A DNA stretch of 64,000 nt, from positions 110,038-174,037 of the forward strand of contig NZ_JAHKPT010000036.1 in assembly GCF_018860635.1 (NCBI RefSeq). The letters are read 5' to 3'. The notes below the pieces were generated by a model. That model was not told the origin of the DNA, made no database searches, and saw only the letters and a list, made by a program, of their open reading frames with translations. Below are positions 7,986 through 16,597 of this stretch, piece by piece; the first letter of the stretch is position 1, and every line of letters begins with the position of its first letter. The translations under genes were made by a program, and so were the position numbers. The DNA comes from Aliiglaciecola lipolytica. Its GTDB lineage: Bacteria > Pseudomonadota > Gammaproteobacteria > Enterobacterales > Alteromonadaceae.

Positions 7986-8981
7986 TTAGGCGAAAAACAG
8001 CGATTTGTTGATTAGTTGAAAGCCAGCCCAAGTCAACAATGGAATAGATATTAATATGGTGACTCGTACTATCAATTGAAAGGCATTTGCCCATTTTTTT
8101 GGTGGGGTGTTATGTAGGCGTTCTGTATCACTTAAAATCAGATCTCGTTCACGTGGCGTTAACTTTTCAAAACTGACATGGGGTGTCATCTCCGAAAAAT
8201 GCCACTCATATTGATTAGCTGCTTTGAGGGTTTCAAAAGTACTACTTTTTATTTGTTTGATTCGCAACAGTGGATAAAAGGTCAGGTTAATTAGGATTAA
8301 AAAGACCGTTCCGGCCATGATAAAGTCTTTAAATTGAGGTTCCCCGCCAATCCACAGTAATGGTACTAGTGACAGACCGATAGAAAAGAACAATGCATTC
8401 CAAAAAACCGCTTTAGAAAAAGGATAAGTGTGATGGCTTCGAAACAGCTCTACAGTTAAATGTTCAACAATGAACTTATCAATAATGTGTGTATTACGCA
8501 GAATTACTGCAATAGCTAAACAGATACCTGTCCACATCCACCATGTCTGTAAAATCAAAGGAAAACGTTTGAGGTTACCTTCAAAGCCCAATTCTTCTAT
8601 GTAAAAAAGACGCTCGCTATATAAATAGCTGAACATAATAACGAAGCCAGCAATCAGGCTGAATAGCAATACTTTACGGGGAATTTGGCTGATTTTATTC
8701 GCAATGATGCTCGACTCGTTAAGTGACAAGCCGCAATTTTGCGCATTTTTTAAGACTTCTTTATAGGCAATTGAAATAATCAACGGCAAAATAAGGTAGC
8801 TAAAAGCGCCAATTATTGGCAACCCTAACGCAGCCCCAACATCTCTAACCTGCTCTACATTAGAAATTGAGTTAGGACTTACTATCAAACCACTAAGTGT
8901 ATTCAGTGCAATAAAACAAACCGCAATACAAATTGCCAAATACGCTGAATTCACAGTTAAATTAAAACTTCTACTACTCAC
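7986..8981 (-). CDS. Hypothetical polytopic membrane protein
   Basis: 331 residues with about seven or eight hydrophobic helices (for example AYLAICIAVCFIALNTLSGL, GAFSYLILPLIISIAY, VLLFSLIAGFVIMFSYLY, TWWMWTGICLAIAVIL, AVFWNALFFSIGLSLVPLL, FIMAGTVFLILINLTFYPLL, LIVRVTILISIPLLTWAG). A soluble loop before the last helix contains LTPRERDLILSDTERLHNTPPKKWANAF. I do not recognise a family. It is a single gene with flanking gaps of about 175 bp upstream of the ATP-grasp gene and 90 bp to the DsrE-like gene, both on the same strand. Confidence 0.7.
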   Translation of the reverse strand: MSSRSFNLTVNSAYLAICIAVCFIALNTLSGLIVSPNSISNVEQVRDVGAALGLPIIGAFSYLILPLIISIAYKEVLKNAQNCGLSLNESSIIANKISQIPRKVLLFSLIAGFVIMFSYLYSERLFYIEELGFEGNLKRFPLILQTWWMWTGICLAIAVILRNTHIIDKFIVEHLTVELFRSHHTYPFSKAVFWNALFFSIGLSLVPLLWIGGEPQFKDFIMAGTVFLILINLTFYPLLRIKQIKSSTFETLKAANQYEWHFSEMTPHVSFEKLTPRERDLILSDTERLHNTPPKKWANAFQLIVRVTILISIPLLTWAGFQLINKSLFFA

Positions 8982-9068
8982 AAACGTCCAATCACTACTT
9001 ACTATTTGTTAACGAACAAAATTTGTCCGGCTAATATTTATACATTTAAACAACTAAAAAGCAAAAGT

Positions 9069-9647
9069 TTAAAATGGATTAAGTGAATACCCTTGCTGAT
9101 TCAACAAGGCATGAGCCGTCATAGCTGAAAGCGACATTTGAACTCCGTCTATCAGATCTTGATTGGCAATCTCATCAAAGGCGGCTGACTGGCCACATAA
9201 GAACACTTGAACATTGTTTTTTAACAGCTCAGTGATCAACGGATGATTAGGGTTGTCGGTAGCAAAACGTTTTTTATAGGCTTTGGGATTAAGTAAATCG
9301 TTACCCGCGCGGCCATGCACTACCAAAGCCAATTGAATGTTTTCTTGCTTTGCGCCGTTAGCCACCAGCATATTGATAAACCGAGCTAAACTACCAAAGT
9401 GACGGTTAAGCTTCTTCTCGCCACTGACTTTACTCACGTCGAATGCCACTTTGAATTTAGTATCGCTATCAAAAGTTTGATCAATTTGCACTTTTGCGTG
9501 TTTCCCGAAATTATGGATCACAGGACCAGAGCTAAAGACTTCCGCCTTTTTGCTTTCAGCTGCGACACTTTCAGTTAAGCCACCTTGCCAACAGATCACC
9601 AAAACACCCAACATTAGAATAAACTGTTTCAACCTTTTCACTCCCAA
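9069..9647 (-). CDS. DsrE-family exported protein
   Basis: 192 residues with a signal peptide (about residues 1-29, ending ESVAAES). The remainder has the DsrE/DsrF-like fold pattern: KVAFDVSKVSG, LARFINMLVANGAKQENIQLALVVHG, LLKNNVQVFLCGQSAAFDEIANQDLIDGVQMSLSAMTAHALLNQQGY. A single Cys sits in VFLCGQSA, at the place where sulfur-relay DsrE proteins carry theirs. Periplasmic DsrE proteins of this type are widespread, and their function is largely undefined. A role in sulfur or thiol chemistry is inference. No partner genes are adjacent. Confidence 0.75.
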   Translation of the reverse strand: MGVKRLKQFILMLGVLVICWQGGLTESVAAESKKAEVFSSGPVIHNFGKHAKVQIDQTFDSDTKFKVAFDVSKVSGEKKLNRHFGSLARFINMLVANGAKQENIQLALVVHGRAGNDLLNPKAYKKRFATDNPNHPLITELLKNNVQVFLCGQSAAFDEIANQDLIDGVQMSLSAMTAHALLNQQGYSLNPF

Positions 9648-10007
9648 TTCGAATAAGTGACAAATTCTACCTTACTTTTGCAAATTCTCTGAGTACGATT
9701 TTGCCCTTTACTTTATGTTTAAACCCAATGGTAATTCCAAGCGTACCAACGATTGTTGCCAAGGTTACAAGTTAAGACACATATTTTAACAAATCAGCTA
9801 AGGTAAAATCTTCTTTATTGCCATTAGACAAGGTAAGATTGTCGGCCTTTAAAACAGTGAAAGATATTCAGGCATTCTTCAAAACGGTTAATCGCTGTTT
9901 TGAGAAGACCTTAGGTGTGAAGTAGTTGATTTGTGAGTGTTGGTCTGAAAACGACAGGTACAGCAAACAGATGCCCATAAAGTATAAAAATAAAAATGTG
10001 AGTTAGT
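9648..10007. other. 360-bp divergent intergenic region
   Basis: It lies between the DsrE-like gene (minus) and the RND adaptor (plus). An imperfect inverted repeat near 9877-9906 (TTCAAAACGG against CTGTTTTGAGAAG) is the only structure seen and might be a regulator site for the efflux pair. No small gene or RNA gene was recognised. Confidence 0.35.
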
Positions 10008-11174
10008 ATGAATAATACATGGATTAGAGCCCTGCTATTTATTGGTGTAGTTGGTTTGGGAATTGGCGCTATGATAATAATTGGCGCATCAGGTAAAGAA
10101 GAACCAGCAGAAGAAAAAGTAGATACTCGCCCGCTAGTCAATATTATTCCTGCAGAATCCATGAATTATCAGGTTTTGATTCATAGTTTTGGTGAAGTCA
10201 CACCGCTAGAAAGTACTAATTTGTCTGCTCAGGTATCAGGTGAAGTGACCAGCTGGAACCCTAAATTTGTTGCCGGTGGACTAGTCAAACGCGGCGAAGT
10301 TTTATTTAGCATCGAAAAAGACACCTACGAAGCCGCGCTATTGCAAGCAGAAGCGGAATATACCCAAGCCCAGGCAGCATTAATTGAAGAACAAGCCCGC
10401 GCCGAAGTAGCAAAACAAGAAGCGAAAAACTTCCCATCAAGTCAAGTGAGTGACTTGTACCTACGTAAACCGCAAGTGATGAGTGCCCAAGCGGCCCTAA
10501 AATCTGCGCAAGCAAGAATGAAAATAGCGCAGCGTGATTTAGACAATTGCGAAGTGACCGCTCCTTATGATGCGCTCGTCATCGAACGCTCCATTGGCCT
10601 TGGAGAATACATAAGCAGTGGCACCCAAGCAGGCACTTTAAACAGTATCGAAGCGGCAGAGATTTTGTTCCCAATTGCTGGATTCGATAGCGCTTTTCTG
10701 CCGACCAACTTAGAAAACCAAGATGCAGTGGTGATTATCAAGGGTGCAAAAACCTTTACCCGTGTGGGCAAAATTGCACGTGATACTGGGGTTATCGATC
10801 AATCCACCAGAATGAGCCATATCGTGGTTAGAATAGATGACCCTTATGGCTTGAAAAGCCAAGTCCCAGCCTTGAAATTTGGTAGTTATGTAGAGGTCAA
10901 CATTTCCGGTCAGGTATTAGAAAATGTATACCGCCTACAACAAGACTTGGTCACCAATAAAACTGTTTGGGTCGTTGATAAAGACAACAGGTTACAACCC
11001 AAACCAGTGGAGATTATTCGCGAAGAGGGCGCGCACTTTATATTAAAAAGTGGTTTAGACAATCAAGACCGCGTTGTTACTACTATTCCAGAATATCCTC
11101 AGAAAAACATGGAAGTACGCCTGTCTAGTGATCCAAAAGATGACGATTTAGTCGCCCAGCAACCGAACCAGTAG
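10008..11174 (+). CDS. RND efflux periplasmic adaptor subunit
   Basis: 388 residues. Residues 5-28 form an N-terminal membrane anchor (WIRALLFIGVVGLGIGAMIIIG). The membrane-fusion-protein layout follows: STNLSAQVSGEVTSWNPKFVAGGLVKRGEVLFSIEKD is the lipoyl half, LQAEAEYTQAQAALIEEQARAEVAKQEA with QAALKSAQARMKIAQRDLD is the coiled coil, and VTAPYDALVIERSIGLGEYIS is the second lipoyl half. Beta-barrel and membrane-proximal domains complete the protein. It ends 10 bp before the pump gene, so the two are one operon. An outer-membrane factor is not encoded next to it and is probably shared. The substrate is unknown. Confidence 0.9.
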   Translation: MNNTWIRALLFIGVVGLGIGAMIIIGASGKEEPAEEKVDTRPLVNIIPAESMNYQVLIHSFGEVTPLESTNLSAQVSGEVTSWNPKFVAGGLVKRGEVLFSIEKDTYEAALLQAEAEYTQAQAALIEEQARAEVAKQEAKNFPSSQVSDLYLRKPQVMSAQAALKSAQARMKIAQRDLDNCEVTAPYDALVIERSIGLGEYISSGTQAGTLNSIEAAEILFPIAGFDSAFLPTNLENQDAVVIIKGAKTFTRVGKIARDTGVIDQSTRMSHIVVRIDDPYGLKSQVPALKFGSYVEVNISGQVLENVYRLQQDLVTNKTVWVVDKDNRLQPKPVEIIREEGAHFILKSGLDNQDRVVTTIPEYPQKNMEVRLSSDPKDDDLVAQQPNQ

Positions 11175-11184
11175 GCCGAATATT

Positions 11185-14100
11185 ATGACAAATGAAGCCA
11201 AACAGACGGGACTAATCGCCTATTTTGCGAATAACGCAGTAGCCGCCAATTTGCTGATGATTTTTATCGCTATCATGGGTGCAGTCACGTACTTCTCGCT
11301 ACCCAGACAAATGTTCCCCAGTATTGAAGTAAACTTTATTTCGATTCAAGCCAATTACCCTGGTGCGTCCCCGCAAGAAATTGAAGAAGGTATTCTGATT
11401 AAGATTGATGAAGCCTTAAAAGATGTCACCGAAATTAAACGCAGTGTTTCGAGAGCATTTAGAAACAGTGGACGAGTGTCCTTAGAAATCGATCCTGATG
11501 AGCAACTATCTGATGTGCTCGACAAAGTTAAGTTGCGTGTGGATGGCATCGCCACGTTTCCAGCGGGTATGGAACCGGTCACGGTTTATCAAGAAGAATT
11601 TAATCAAGACGTCATAGAAATGGCAATTGTCGGCGATTCAAGCTTAAAGGACTTGAAACCACTAGCCAAAGATATCGAAAACGAATTGCTGCAATTATCC
11701 AATGTATCTTTGGTTGACCTATATGCCCCAGATGACGAAATTGCGGTTGAAATTCAGCCCGACCAATTACGGAAATACAACATAACCCTTGACGATATTC
11801 GTCTGGCGATTCAGCGTTTTTCAGCCAATTATTCGGCCGGCCAACTACGCACCGACACCGGCATCATTTCTGTGCGGGTGGAAAACCAATTCTATAAAGG
11901 GGATGAGTTTCGCCGTATCCCAATTAAAATAGGCAACAACGGCGCCCAAGTTTTGCTTGAAGACGTGGCCATTATTCAAGATGGTTTCACCGAAGGCGAA
12001 CGCTACTTTAGCTTTTCAGGCCAAAACGCCATTTACATGTCGGTGAATGCCACTAAAGACCAAAACATGATCCCCGTGGCAGAATCGGTAAAAGCCTACG
12101 TTAAAGAACGCAATAAAACCTTACCCGAGGGCTTGGAACTAAAAATCTTAGTTGATATGACCAAATACGTTACCGAACGATTAAATATGATGCTCAGCAA
12201 CCTGTTTCAAGGTTCGATTTTAGTTGCATTCATGTTGACCCTGTTCCTACGTTTCAGGCTTGCATTGTGGGTAATGATTGGTCTGCCCGTGTGTTTCTTG
12301 GGCGCTATTTTAACCATGAGCATGTTTGGCATTAGCATCAACGTGCTATCGTTGTTTGCGTTTATTATGGTACTGGGCATAGTCGTAGATGACGCCATAG
12401 TAATAGGTGAAAGTGCCTATACCGAAATAGAAAAACACGGCGGAGGGGTCGAAAATGTGGTTAGAGGTACAATGCGGGTAGCCACCCCAGCCACCTTCGG
12501 AGTACTGACCACCATAGCTGTATTCGTACCATTCACCCAAGGCAGTGGGTTTTTAGGTACTATGATGTGGAACATCGCCGGTGTCGCCATATTTTGTTTA
12601 GCCTTTAGCTTAGTTGAATCAAAATTAATCTTACCGGCTCACCTAGCCCATACCAATTTTAAACCTGTCAAAGCAGGCAGTTGGCGAGATAGATTTAATA
12701 CCCGATTTTTTGGCTTTGTTAACGGCCCATACCGTAACTTCATTGAAGTCAGTACACGCTTCCGCTGGGCAGTATTTGGTACCTTTATTGCCTTGTTACT
12801 GACCAGTGTTGGGCTAATTTCCGGCAACTTTGTACGCATGGTTCCATCGCCATCTGTACCACATGATTTCCCTAGTATTCGCATAGAAATGAATGAAACC
12901 GTTTCAGATACAGCGACCATAGAGGCATTAAAACTTATCGAAAAAGTTGTCCAGAAAGTGGAGAACGACGTGATAGATGAATACGGCTCTGGCTTGGTCA
13001 GAGACACGCTTTCATTTAACGATGGTCGCACCGAAGGTCAGATTCTGGTTGCACTAGTGCCAGAAGAACAACGTCCCTTTGATACCTTTGAATTGGCAAG
13101 AAGATGGCGCGCGGAAATACCTGAAATTCCGGGCATGAAGTCATTTACGATTAGAGATGATCCCTTCGCTGAAGGTGGCGGTGATGGTGACTTTGGCTAC
13201 TTATTATTTGGCTCCGACATTGAGACCCTCAATGCCGCTGGACGAAAATTCATTGAGCTATTGCAACAAGAAAAAGGCCTATTCGATATTAGCTCAACTA
13301 TCGATCCTGCCAGTAAAGAAATCCAGATGACACTATTACCAGTGGCCTACGATTTAGGCTTGGATCTTTCATCTATCGCCAACCAAGTGGGTGCCAGCTT
13401 CTACGGCGGCGAAGCCCAGCGTGTCATTCGTAATGGTGAAGAAGTGAGAGTTATGGTCCGCTACCCTAGGCTGACTCGGGAACGTTTTGCCGAACTAAAA
13501 TACGCCGTCATCACCACACCTTCTGGTAAAGAAGTGATGTTAGGTGACGTAGTAAGTTTAGAAGAAATGCCCGGTATCAGTTACATCCGCAGAGAAGGCG
13601 GCTATAGAAGCGTTTATGTATATGGCAATATCGACGAAGAAGCGGTAGAACCCAATGCCGTAGTCGAAAGAATTGCGGAAAACTTACTGCCTGAAATGCA
13701 GAAATTTTTCCCATCGGTGAAAACTGAATTAGGTGGTGCGATAGAAGAAACCCAAGCCCAGCAAAATGAACAAATACTGTTTTTCATTGCCGGCTTAATC
13801 ATGATGTATATTCTATTGGCCGTGCCGCTGAAAAGTTATATGCAGCCCTTTATGATATTAATGGTGATTCCATTTAGTTTTACAGGAGCAATATGGGGCC
13901 ACTTTTTCTTTGGCGTTGACCTTAGCACCATGTCGACCTTTGGGCTCATTGCTGCAGCAGGGGTAGTAATCAACGATTCATTGTTAATGACAGATTTTAT
14001 TAATTCCAGACGCAAAGAAGGCATTCATATAAAACAAGCAGTACTGGACGCAGGTTGTGCTCGTTTCAGAGCAATCACATTAACCTCGATCACCACTTTT

Positions 14101-14319
14101 GTGGGGGTATTGCCAATCATGTTCGAAACCAGCATGCAAGCCCGGATGGTAGTGCCCATGGCCATCGCACTAGGCTTCGCCGTAATGTACGCCACCATAG
14201 TAACCTTGGTTCTGATACCAAGCATGTACCTGATATTGGAAGATATTAGATTACCGTTTAGATGGATCAAAGCACGCCTATCCAAATCCGAACCAACCCC
14301 ACAACAAAGCACCCCATAG
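11185..14319 (+). CDS. RND family efflux permease
   Basis: 1044 residues, the full length for a hydrophobe/amphiphile RND pump. It has the duplicated layout of twelve transmembrane helices with two large periplasmic loops: NAVAANLLMIFIAIMGAVTYFSLPRQMFPSIE at the start, the helix-4 motif GIVVDDAIVIGE with the paired Asp residues of the proton relay, and the second-half equivalent GLIAAAGVVINDSLL. It exports small molecules using the proton gradient together with the adaptor encoded just upstream. The cargo cannot be deduced. The TAG stop at 14317-14319 falls on the first base positions of a REP element (ATAGGCGGGTGC in place of GTAGGCGGGTGC), so the extreme C-terminus (QQSTP) may have been set by the repeat. 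Confidence 0.92.
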   Translation: MTNEAKQTGLIAYFANNAVAANLLMIFIAIMGAVTYFSLPRQMFPSIEVNFISIQANYPGASPQEIEEGILIKIDEALKDVTEIKRSVSRAFRNSGRVSLEIDPDEQLSDVLDKVKLRVDGIATFPAGMEPVTVYQEEFNQDVIEMAIVGDSSLKDLKPLAKDIENELLQLSNVSLVDLYAPDDEIAVEIQPDQLRKYNITLDDIRLAIQRFSANYSAGQLRTDTGIISVRVENQFYKGDEFRRIPIKIGNNGAQVLLEDVAIIQDGFTEGERYFSFSGQNAIYMSVNATKDQNMIPVAESVKAYVKERNKTLPEGLELKILVDMTKYVTERLNMMLSNLFQGSILVAFMLTLFLRFRLALWVMIGLPVCFLGAILTMSMFGISINVLSLFAFIMVLGIVVDDAIVIGESAYTEIEKHGGGVENVVRGTMRVATPATFGVLTTIAVFVPFTQGSGFLGTMMWNIAGVAIFCLAFSLVESKLILPAHLAHTNFKPVKAGSWRDRFNTRFFGFVNGPYRNFIEVSTRFRWAVFGTFIALLLTSVGLISGNFVRMVPSPSVPHDFPSIRIEMNETVSDTATIEALKLIEKVVQKVENDVIDEYGSGLVRDTLSFNDGRTEGQILVALVPEEQRPFDTFELARRWRAEIPEIPGMKSFTIRDDPFAEGGGDGDFGYLLFGSDIETLNAAGRKFIELLQQEKGLFDISSTIDPASKEIQMTLLPVAYDLGLDLSSIANQVGASFYGGEAQRVIRNGEEVRVMVRYPRLTRERFAELKYAVITTPSGKEVMLGDVVSLEEMPGISYIRREGGYRSVYVYGNIDEEAVEPNAVVERIAENLLPEMQKFFPSVKTELGGAIEETQAQQNEQILFFIAGLIMMYILLAVPLKSYMQPFMILMVIPFSFTGAIWGHFFFGVDLSTMSTFGLIAAAGVVINDSLLMTDFINSRRKEGIHIKQAVLDAGCARFRAITLTSITTFVGVLPIMFETSMQARMVVPMAIALGFAVMYATIVTLVLIPSMYLILEDIRLPFRWIKARLSKSEPTPQQSTP

Positions 14320-14887
14320 GCGGGTGCTTTAGCCTCACTAACACCTGCGTATTCATAGGGGTTTTCCATGGGCTTTCTCCATGGCCTGAAGGCCATGCTA
14401 CAACCCGCGTTTACCGTGATGTATTGTATTCCCCCTGTAGGCGGGTGTTTTAACCCCGCGAAAATGACAAATATTCCATGGCTAAAGGCCATGCTACGGG
14501 GAGCCCCCCCTCCTGTAGGCGGGTGCTTTAGCCCCGCGAAAATGATAAATATTCCATGGCCTGAAGGCCATGCTACAGAAATACCTCCCACACCTGTAGG
14601 CGGGTGCTTTAGCCCCGCGAAAATGATAAATATTCCATGGCCTGAAGGCCATGCTACAAGAGATAACCTCCGTCTCCTGCGGATCCATGGCCTAAAGACC
14701 ATGCTACGGGGAGCCCCACATCTGTAGGCGGGTGCTTTAGCCCCGCGAAAATGTTCAATATTCCATGGCCTGAAGGCCATGCTACAAGAGATAACCTCCG
14801 GCTTCTGCGGATCCATGGCCTAAAGGCCATGCTACAGGGCGATAAAATCTGGCTTCTGCGGATCCATGGCCTAAAGGCCATGCTACG
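14317..14887. repeat. REP/BIME array 1
   Basis: The array fills the gap between the RND pump and tatA. Two palindrome types alternate in opposite orientation. Type z reads GTAGGCGGGTGCTTTAGC followed by CCCGC (stem GCGGG/CCCGC with an inner GC/GC). Type y in reverse orientation reads CCATGGCCTAAAGGCCATGC followed by TAC, with stem ATGGCCT/AGGCCAT. Both have GTAG at the foot. Paired z-y units occur near 14317-14404, 14437-14497, 14513-14576, 14596-14657 and 14724-14785; single y copies occur near 14684-14707, 14814-14835 and 14865-14886. The unit spacer is conserved (AAAATGATAAATATT in several). This is the organisation of bacterial interspersed mosaic elements. Confidence 0.9.
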
Positions 14888-14986
14888 GGCCGTCACCTGC
14901 TACTTACTTTTAAATTTCATAATTTCGTCACAGCTTAGTCATACTTTAATCGCATGCTTTATCTTCGTTAATTGGAGAAAGCAAAA

Positions 14987-15184
14987 ATGAGTTTAAGTAT
15001 TTGGCAATTGGTTTTAGTGGCGTTGTTGTTCATTTTATTGTTCGGCAGAGGCCGTATTCCTGCTTTGATGGGTGACTTGGCGCAAGGCATAAAAAGCTTC
15101 AAACAAGGCATTGGCGAAAACGACGAAACAGCGACTCAAACACCGACTGAGTCACAGCCAAAAGACAAGTTAGAAAACCAATAA
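14987..15184 (+). CDS. tatA: Sec-independent translocase subunit TatA
   Basis: 65 residues from ATG 14987, chosen because GGAGAAAG lies just upstream. An ATG 15 bp earlier is in frame but sits upstream of that site. One N-terminal transmembrane helix (WQLVLVALLFILLFGRGRIPALMGDLAQGI) has the FGRGRIP hinge of TatA/TatE, followed by an amphipathic helix (IKSFKQGI) and a polar tail. It forms the protein-conducting component that moves folded, often cofactor-bearing proteins across the inner membrane. It is the first gene of tatABC. Confidence 0.93.
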   Translation: MSLSIWQLVLVALLFILLFGRGRIPALMGDLAQGIKSFKQGIGENDETATQTPTESQPKDKLENQ

Positions 15185-15205
15185 TTACACTGTCTGGAGC
15201 ACCTT

Positions 15206-15601
15206 ATGTTTGATCTCAGCTGGGTAGAACTTGGTTTTGTGGCCGCCATCGCACTATTGGTAATTGGTCCTAAAGACCTGCCAAAAATGTTCAAAATGAT
15301 TAATCAGTTTGTGACCAAAGCAAAACGCACTATCAATGACGTTAAAGGCGGCTTTAAACAACTTGAAAATGAAATACGCATAGTTGAAGGCACTACGCCG
15401 GAGTCAACAAACTGGAAGCAACTATTACCAGACGAGATACGCAACTTGCCCGATGATTTCATACCCGGCTCGCAACACGCCGAATATCACAGTAACCGTG
15501 AACAGCAAATAGCAAACAAAAAAGCTGAAATCGAGCAGCATCAAACGACGCAACTAGAGCAAAACAACGCCACTCCCACAAAACAGGAACAGGCGAAATG
15601 A
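15206..15601 (+). CDS. tatB: Sec-independent translocase subunit TatB
   Basis: 131 residues. The N-terminal helix (MFDLSWVELGFVAAIALLVIGPKDLP) carries the TatB-type IGPKDLP turn, followed by a long amphipathic helix (NQFVTKAKRTINDVKGGFKQ) and a charged, Gln-rich tail. TatB works with TatC to receive twin-arginine signal peptides. It lies 21 bp after tatA, with GGAGCACCTT as the ribosome binding site, and overlaps tatC by four bases (ATGA). Confidence 0.93.
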   Translation: MFDLSWVELGFVAAIALLVIGPKDLPKMFKMINQFVTKAKRTINDVKGGFKQLENEIRIVEGTTPESTNWKQLLPDEIRNLPDDFIPGSQHAEYHSNREQQIANKKAEIEQHQTTQLEQNNATPTKQEQAK

Positions 15602-16434
15602 AACAATCTCAACCAAACGACAGTCACTTAAATAACGATGGGGCAAACAAAAGCCACACTGAAAATAAAGCGCCACTGCTGACTCACTTAATAGAATTGC
15701 GCAGACGCCTACTCTTCTGTTTTGCGTTTTTTGCTTTAATGTTTGGTGTTTCTTACTTTTTTGCAGAACAAATTTACAGCTTCTTACAACAACCTTTGTA
15801 CCAAATTTTCGGGCCGGACAGCGGCAGAAGAATGATCTACACCGGCTTACATGAAGCGTTTTTTACCTATATTAAACTTGCCTTCTTTAGTGCCACTTTT
15901 TGTACTTTACCCATCACCTTAATTCAAGTCTGGAAGTTCATTGCCCCGGGCATGTATAAAAACGAACAAAAGGCTCTCTCACCACTGTTTATAGCCACCC
16001 CAATTTTGTTTGTAATGGGCGCAGCCCTAGCCTTTTATGTGGTGATGCCATTAGCTTGGGAGTTTTTCATAAGCTTTGAATCAAGCGGGCAAAACGCCAC
16101 TATCAATGTTGAACTGGAAGCTAAAATGAGTGAATACCTAGCATTGGTGATCCGCTTAATCTTAGCCTTTGGGCTGTGTTTCGAATTACCAGTTTTACTG
16201 CTGGTTTTAGCCAAAGCAGGAGTGATTGATGGGCAAACCCTAAAAGACTACCGAAAGCACGCCGTAGTCGCGGTATTTTTCATTGCCGCGTTAATTACGC
16301 CTCCAGATTTAATTTCGCAGATAGCCTTAGGCGTGCCTATTTTAGCCTTGTACGAATTGTCGATTGTACTGATAAATTGGACCCAATCAGACAAACAACA
16401 AATACTTCGCAAGCAAATGGACCAGTCCACCTAA
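15598..16434 (+). CDS. tatC: Sec-independent translocase subunit TatC
   Basis: 278 residues with the six-helix TatC layout. It has the N-terminal HLIELRRRLL motif (residues about 30-40) that contacts the twin-arginine signal, FFTYIKLAFFSATFCTLPI, GALAFYVVMPLAWEFF, and the late AVFFIAALITPPDLISQI. The first 28 residues form a hydrophilic extension beyond the usual start. It completes the tatABC operon; the start codon overlaps the tatB stop. A strong candidate substrate is encoded 160 bp downstream. Confidence 0.94.
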   Translation: MKQSQPNDSHLNNDGANKSHTENKAPLLTHLIELRRRLLFCFAFFALMFGVSYFFAEQIYSFLQQPLYQIFGPDSGRRMIYTGLHEAFFTYIKLAFFSATFCTLPITLIQVWKFIAPGMYKNEQKALSPLFIATPILFVMGAALAFYVVMPLAWEFFISFESSGQNATINVELEAKMSEYLALVIRLILAFGLCFELPVLLLVLAKAGVIDGQTLKDYRKHAVVAVFFIAALITPPDLISQIALGVPILALYELSIVLINWTQSDKQQILRKQMDQST

Positions 16435-16597
16435 CTGATTAATAAAAAAGCAATATTTGTGTCATTAAAAGTTTAAAAAAGCGTAAAAAAACAGATCCTA
16501 AACTGTCATTTAAGGTCGGTAGATTAGTTGTCAGCAGGTTGTTTTCTAAAACAGAATTCAACTATCGCCAAACCACTAATAAAGGACCGGAGACAAC

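Noticed and set aside
7986..8981. An exosortase
   Set aside because: It is a multi-helix membrane protein, but I see no conserved Cys/Arg/His catalytic triad arrangement of exosortases, and the soluble C-terminal loop is unlike them.
14025..14896. Long open frames on the minus strand through the REP array near 14.0-14.9 kb
   Set aside because: They consist of repeated phrases translated from the palindromes (SMAFRPW, GLKHPPTG) and overlap the RND gene. No ribosome binding site or family match supports them.
16503..16534. A Pho box before the PhoX-like gene
   Set aside because: One half-site CTGTCAT is perfect, but the next repeat (TTGTCAG) is 25 bp away instead of 11 bp, so the match to a PhoB site is weak.
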